A stretch of 19,259 nt of DNA from Nitrosomonadales bacterium (lineage in GTDB: Bacteria > Pseudomonadota > Gammaproteobacteria > Burkholderiales > Nitrosomonadaceae), in NCBI GenBank assembly GCA_004525885.1, contig SPBV01000011.1, positions 1 through 19,259 on the forward strand. The letters are read 5' to 3'. The translations under genes and the position numbers were made by a program. The notes under the pieces were generated by a model. The model was not told where the DNA came from, ran no database searches, and saw only the letters and a list, made by a program, of their open reading frames with translations. Shown one piece after another: positions 15,969 through 19,259 of the stretch; the first letter of the stretch is position 1, and each line of letters opens with the position of its first letter.

Positions 15969-16508
15969 ATGCAAAATGCTCTGAATAATGATCTCAAACA
16001 GGACGCTACGACCAGCAAAACTAAAATTAAGCAGGAAATGCATGCGTTGCAAAAAATTGGTGAACGATTAGTTGAGCTTAGTCCTCAACAATTGGCAGAA
16101 TTTTTTTTACCAGATACATTAATGGGGGCGATAATTGAAGCCAAGCAAATACGTAAGCATGGAGCACGCCGTCGACAAATACAATTCATCGGAAAACTGA
16201 TGCGTGAAGTAGATGTGGGCCAAATTCAGAAAAAGCTATCCGCCTGGGACGGCACGTCTAAGCAACATATCGCATGGATACATTTAATAGAACGTTGGCG
16301 AAATTGTTTGTTGAAGGATAACTATGCTTTTGCTGAATTTGCACAGGAATACCCTGCCGCTGACCTGCAACGAATACGGACACTCGTGCGAAACGTTCAT
16401 AAAGAAATGTCAACCAATAAGCCACCCAAAAGTTTTCGTGCCCTATTTCATGAGCTACAAATAAATATTCCGGAAACTTCTGAACAAAATGATGTAGTTA
16501 TAAAATAA
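15969..16508 (+). CDS. darP: Ribosome-associated protein DarP (YjgA, DUF615)
   Basis: A 179-residue cytoplasmic protein of the DUF615 family (E. coli YjgA/DarP, 183 residues), a late assembly factor of the 50S subunit. It is highly charged and helical with no membrane segment. Family hallmarks: the N-terminal SKTKIKQEMHALQKIGERLVE-like block at about 17-35, IIEAKQIRKHGARRRQIQFIG at about 55-75 with IGKLMR following, HIAWIHLIERWR at about 98-110, and the C-terminal SFRALFHEL. AGG at 15961-15963 lies five bases before the ATG. It is divergent from pmbA across 153 bases that hold a dyad at 15891-15921, and the carboxylesterase follows on the same strand 100 bases later. Confidence 0.92.
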   Translation: MQNALNNDLKQDATTSKTKIKQEMHALQKIGERLVELSPQQLAEFFLPDTLMGAIIEAKQIRKHGARRRQIQFIGKLMREVDVGQIQKKLSAWDGTSKQHIAWIHLIERWRNCLLKDNYAFAEFAQEYPAADLQRIRTLVRNVHKEMSTNKPPKSFRALFHELQINIPETSEQNDVVIK

Positions 16509-16608
16509 TTAGTCCAAACAAATAAATGAACTTCAACTCAATATAACGCCGATCAGTTCTAGGCCATCTATCACAAATTTACTATTCAATCTGCCCTTAT
16601 CCTTACAT

Positions 16609-17289
16609 ATGACCAATATATCCGCCGACCTATTGCCCAGTATTGTAATTGAAACCGGAAATCAACCAACTCACTCTATTCTATGGATGCACGGTCTTGG
16701 TGCAGATGGAAACGATTTTGTTCCCATTGTACAAGAGCTTAATCTGCAATCTAGTATACATATCCGTTTTATATTCCCTCATGCCCCAATGCAATCGGTT
16801 ACTATTAATGGTGGGTCTGTGATGCGCGCATGGTATGACATATCCAATCAAATCTCGAGTAGCGACGAAGATGTAACTGGATTACGCGCCTCACAATCTG
16901 CAATAGAAAAACTGATTAACAGGGAAAAACAGAATGGCATTAAACCAGAAAATATTGTGCTGGCAGGCTTTTCCCAAGGGGGCGCAATGGCACTTCAGAC
17001 CGGCTTGCGCTATCCTGATAAACTTGCTGGCATCATGGTACTTTCGAGTTATTTGCCTCTGGCACAAACGCTTTCGACAGAAGCTCATCAAGCCAATGCG
17101 TCTACCCGAATTTTTATGGCACATGGTCGTAATGACTTAGTTATTCCGATGGAGCTAGCGACATTATCAAGACAGCAACTGCTTAAATTAGGCTATTATG
17201 TTGAATGGAATATGTACCAGATGGCACATTCAGTTTGCATTGAAGAAATTGCAGATATCAGCAAATGGCTAAAGCAAGTATTAATATAA
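16609..17289 (+). CDS. Carboxylesterase/phospholipase family alpha/beta hydrolase
   Basis: A 226-residue soluble alpha/beta hydrolase of the phospholipase/carboxylesterase (acyl-protein-thioesterase-like) family, which cleaves esters of short or medium acyl chains. The N-terminal WMHGLGADGNDF gives the oxyanion-hole region. S122 in GFSQGG is the nucleophile, D176 in HGRNDLVIP the acid, and H207 in MAHSVC the base, so the triad is complete. PHAP and MRAWYD are further family markers. Length is typical (about 220). No signal peptide is visible. No Shine-Dalgarno is seen before the ATG at 16609. It could share a transcript with darP, but the 100-base gap leaves that open. The physiological substrate is unknown. 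Confidence 0.9.
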   Translation: MTNISADLLPSIVIETGNQPTHSILWMHGLGADGNDFVPIVQELNLQSSIHIRFIFPHAPMQSVTINGGSVMRAWYDISNQISSSDEDVTGLRASQSAIEKLINREKQNGIKPENIVLAGFSQGGAMALQTGLRYPDKLAGIMVLSSYLPLAQTLSTEAHQANASTRIFMAHGRNDLVIPMELATLSRQQLLKLGYYVEWNMYQMAHSVCIEEIADISKWLKQVLI

Positions 17290-17364
17290 CTAAGAATCTG
17301 TCCTCACAACCCAGTTTAATTGTTCTTATAATAAACTCTGTTAAAGCCGCAAAACCCATTCACC

Positions 17365-17380
17365 CATCATACCTATGATG
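17365..17380. repeat. Dyad between convergent esterase and exbD
   Basis: CATCATA (17365-17371) and TATGATG (17374-17380) form a perfect seven-base inverted repeat with a two-base centre. It lies between two convergent genes, where terminators are expected, but the stem is AT-rich and only a weak T-run follows on either strand. I record it as a dyad rather than a terminator. Confidence 0.3.
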
Positions 17381-17479
17381 CATTTACTCGTATTTTAATT
17401 AGACTAGAATTGCATCTGTCGTTTTTAAATTATTAATGTCTAACAATAAAAATCCTGTCCCTAAGCTAAGCATACATAA

Positions 17480-17911
17480 TTATGGATGCTTCACTTGGGA
17501 TGGATCTGTGACGAACCCAATGCGTATTAACCCAGCTTTAGAAGCAATTGACATCACCTGTGCAACATGTTCATAAGGAACACGCCCATCGGCGCGTATA
17601 TGCAACTCTGTATTCGGATCCTGTTTTACCTTCTCTAAGAAGCGCGATGTTAGCTGCATGAGTGCAATTGGCTCACCATTCCAGTAAAGACTCGCATCAT
17701 CTTTGATTCCGAGTTCAAAATGCTCTGGTTTCGTGATATTTGGACTACTCGACGCTTTGGGTAAATCCACCTTGACTGAATGTGTAAGTAGCGGTGCAGT
17801 AATAATGAAGATTACCAATAAAACTAACATCACATCCACCAGTGGCACCACATTAATTTCAGCCATTGGTGCCTGACTTCCACTACTATCCATGCTACCA
17901 AATGCCATCAT
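17480..17911 (-). CDS. exbD: ExbD/TolR-type biopolymer transport protein
   Basis: A 143-residue inner-membrane protein that couples the proton gradient to TonB together with ExbB. A short cytoplasmic N-terminus is followed by one transmembrane helix at about 22-42 (VVPLVDVMLVLLVIFIITAP) with the proton-carrying aspartate D26 (D25 in E. coli ExbD). The remainder is the periplasmic domain ending in HIRADGRVPYEHVAQVM and IGFVTDP. The ATG at 17911 overlaps the exbB stop by four bases (ATGA), showing translational coupling; a second ATG follows directly, and GGAAGGAAA at the exbB end serves as ribosome-binding site. Because tonB heads the operon, ExbD is a better name than TolR. Confidence 0.9.
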   Translation of the reverse strand: MMAFGSMDSSGSQAPMAEINVVPLVDVMLVLLVIFIITAPLLTHSVKVDLPKASSSPNITKPEHFELGIKDDASLYWNGEPIALMQLTSRFLEKVKQDPNTELHIRADGRVPYEHVAQVMSIASKAGLIRIGFVTDPSQVKHP

Positions 17912-18648
17912 TTCCTCCCTTCAACAGTAGGCACAACACGTAGCGGTCGCACTTCACCTGCTGAGCTATTAGTCTTGGCACCAACTGAAATTAACGCAAA
18001 AAGATCATGAGCGAAAGCCTCCAAGCGTGCCAACCATATGCGATTACGGCGAACAAATGCGTTATATGCTAAAACCGCTGGGATTGCAACGGCTAATCCC
18101 AATGCTGTCATGATAAGGGCCTCACCCACCGGACCAGCCACTTTATCTAACGTACCCTGACCGGAAAGGCCAATCTGTACCAGTGCATGATAGATGCCCC
18201 ACACTGTACCAAATAAACCGATATATGGCGCTGCAGAGCCAGCTGAAGCTATAATTGTAAGCCCGTTTTCTACTCGAGTAGCCTCCTGGTCAATACCGTT
18301 TCGCAACACACGAGTTATAAATTCGCTTGCACCACCCGCTGCTGCTAGTTTTTGCAAACCATGCTTTTCTGAATCAGCAGCAGCATCCAACGCGAGCCGT
18401 GCAAGTTGAGCAAAAGCATTATTAGTTGAACCACTATTTAGAGTAGAGTTCACATCCTGTAGTGAATCAGCATTCCAAAAACGTTTAAGAAAAACCTCCA
18501 CGCGTCTCCTTTCAAGAAAATTAGCAATGCTTTTGGTGAGAATAAGATACCAACTTGCCACCGAAAGTGAAAGCAACAATACAAGTACGCTGATGCCAAC
18601 ACCATCAACTTGGGTAAGAAAATTGGCAAATCCTAGTCCTTGTTCCAT
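17908..18648 (-). CDS. exbB: ExbB/TolQ/MotA-family proton channel protein
   Basis: A 246-residue inner-membrane protein forming the pentameric channel around ExbD that energises TonB. Three transmembrane helices are visible: about 17-39, 130-153 (GSAAPYIGLFGTVWGIYHAL) and 174-198 (GEALIMTALGLAVAIPAVLAY), with a cytoplasmic domain between the first two. E176 and T181 in the third helix match the functionally important residues of E. coli ExbB at the same numbers. The ATG at 18648 lies four bases after the tonB stop, with AAGGGCG (18664-18658) inside the tonB end as ribosome-binding site. Gene order tonB-exbB-exbD separates it from tolQ, which would lie with tolR, tolA and tolB. Confidence 0.93.
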   Translation of the reverse strand: MEQGLGFANFLTQVDGVGISVLVLLLSLSVASWYLILTKSIANFLERRRVEVFLKRFWNADSLQDVNSTLNSGSTNNAFAQLARLALDAAADSEKHGLQKLAAAGGASEFITRVLRNGIDQEATRVENGLTIIASAGSAAPYIGLFGTVWGIYHALVQIGLSGQGTLDKVAGPVGEALIMTALGLAVAIPAVLAYNAFVRRNRIWLARLEAFAHDLFALISVGAKTNSSAGEVRPLRVVPTVEGRK

Positions 18649-18652
18649 AATA

Positions 18653-19259
18653 TTAACGCCCTTGTAGTACGAAGTTAAAAGGTTGCAACGCTACAGCCCG
18701 TACTGGCTGTCCGTTACGTAGAGATGGGTTGCAGCGCCAGGTCTTTACTGCGGTCAACGCTGCCTCATCAAGACGTTTGTAACTACTGCTCTCAACTACA
18801 CTTGCAGTGCTCACGTAGCCACTTTCATCCAATTCCACTCTTAACACTAACTTTCCTTCCTCACCAAGCCGCCGCGAAAGTGGCGGATAGGATGGAGGTG
18901 TCAATTCTGGGCATGTAACAGACAATTCGGTAGAAAGAGTGATAGGGCCAGTCGGTGCTGGTGCTGGCTCTGGAACTGACATTTCTACCACTGCTACTGG
19001 AGGAGATGGTGGCGTAACCACTTCGACCTCATACAATACTGGATCTTCAGATACAGCCTCCTGCGGCTGCTGCTTCTCTACTAATCTGGGCTTGGGCTTT
19101 GGTTTGAGCTTGGGCTTGGGCTTTGGCTTTGGCTTTGAAGGAAGTAAAGGCAAATCAAGTTTACGCACCTCTTCTACTTTTGGCATCGTAACAAGATTTA
19201 CGAAAATCTTAGAAATTTGTTCAGGTGGAGGAATTAGTCGTTGATTCCAAAGCACGTAA
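18653..19259 (-). CDS. tonB: TonB energy-transducing protein (5' end cut by window)
   Basis: The frame stays open to the right edge. The GTG at 19255 is probably not the start, because the N-terminal transmembrane helix that every TonB needs is missing and must lie beyond the window. Numbering from 19255: a Pro-rich periplasmic linker carries a Lys-Pro run at 41-57 encoded by a hexamer repeat, then an acidic and Pro-rich section (59-105). The C-terminal TonB domain follows at about 112-200, with SYPPLSRRLGEEGKLVLRV, the Asp-Glu-Ser-Gly turn, LDEAALTAVKTWRCNP and the final strand ending in Phe-Asn-Phe. It spans the periplasm to contact TonB-dependent outer-membrane receptors, driven by ExbB/ExbD encoded directly downstream. 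No receptor gene is in the window. Confidence 0.9.
   Translation of the reverse strand, partial: YVLWNQRLIPPPEQISKIFVNLVTMPKVEEVRKLDLPLLPSKPKPKPKPKLKPKPKPRLVEKQQPQEAVSEDPVLYEVEVVTPPSPPVAVVEMSVPEPAPAPTGPITLSTELSVTCPELTPPSYPPLSRRLGEEGKLVLRVELDESGYVSTASVVESSSYKRLDEAALTAVKTWRCNPSLRNGQPVRAVALQPFNFVLQGR
19085..19135 (-). repeat. Hexanucleotide repeat encoding the TonB Lys-Pro linker
   Basis: About eight imperfect tandem copies of a six-base unit (CTTGGG / CTTTGG on the plus strand) encode alternating Lys-Pro, interrupted once by Leu and ended by Arg. Such runs are usual in TonB linkers, where they form a stiff extended rod across the periplasm, but the near-identical units could expand or contract by slippage in whole Lys-Pro steps without frameshift. 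Confidence 0.75.

Noticed and set aside
19085..19135. Tandem hexamers as a CRISPR-like or satellite array
   Set aside because: Units are six bases with no spacers and lie in frame inside the TonB linker.
18939..19244. Plus-strand Gly-rich ORF opposite tonB
   Set aside because: It is the antisense reading of the Lys-Pro and Pro-rich linker; the minus-strand frame matches TonB throughout.
19255..19259. GTG at 19255 as the true tonB start
   Set aside because: The product would lack the N-terminal transmembrane helix required in TonB, and the frame remains open to the window end.
1..19259. Matching TTACGT and ACGTAA at the two window ends as terminal inverted repeats of an element
   Set aside because: Only six bases match, both ends lie inside coding frames (smbP and tonB), and no transposase or integrase gene is present. 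Chance is the simplest explanation.

Overview
The window looks like a chromosomal segment of an AT-rich betaproteobacterium, most likely in or near the Nitrosomonadaceae. The clearest taxonomic clue is a histidine-rich SmbP-type metal-binding protein at the left edge, a family first described in Nitrosomonas europaea. An RpfE-type gene close to recJ, divergent pmbA and yjgA/darP, and a tonB-exbB-exbD cluster fit a Gram-negative proteobacterium. No rRNA, tRNA, CRISPR array, insertion sequence or phage gene was seen.

Layout. (1) 1-329, minus: smbP, losing its last few codons at the window edge. (2) 330-1084: a long AT-rich intergenic region. It holds a possible 35-residue hydrophobic mini-protein (649-756), a possible extended -10 promoter (786-794), dyads, and a well-formed terminator-like hairpin with a T-tract (998-1034) just before the next operon. 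(3) 1085-5411, plus: an MdtA-like periplasmic adaptor and one MdtB/MdtC-like RND permease, with no second permease and no TolC gene nearby. (4) 5511-11839, minus: serB, mfd and recJ (serine synthesis, transcription-coupled repair, single-strand exonuclease). (5) 12164-12958, minus: a stand-alone EAL-domain protein whose loop-6 metal-binding aspartates are replaced, with a near-consensus sigma-70 promoter. (6) 13118-14194, minus: an RpfE-type protein. (7) 14457-15815, minus: pmbA/tldE, divergent from yjgA/darP (15969-16508, plus), followed by a carboxylesterase (16609-17289, plus). (8) 17480-19259, minus: exbD, exbB and tonB, an energy-transducing complex for outer-membrane uptake; tonB runs off the right edge.

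The genes form ordinary housekeeping and envelope modules: drug or metal handling at the left, DNA repair in the middle, proteolysis and ribosome assembly at 14.4-16.5 kb, TonB energisation at the right. I see no multi-gene system that I would call new. The best candidates for undescribed biology are the structured, terminator-bearing region before the efflux operon, the degenerate EAL protein between recJ and rpfE, a bulged dyad before yjgA, and a recent-looking 33-bp in-frame duplication in the efflux adaptor.
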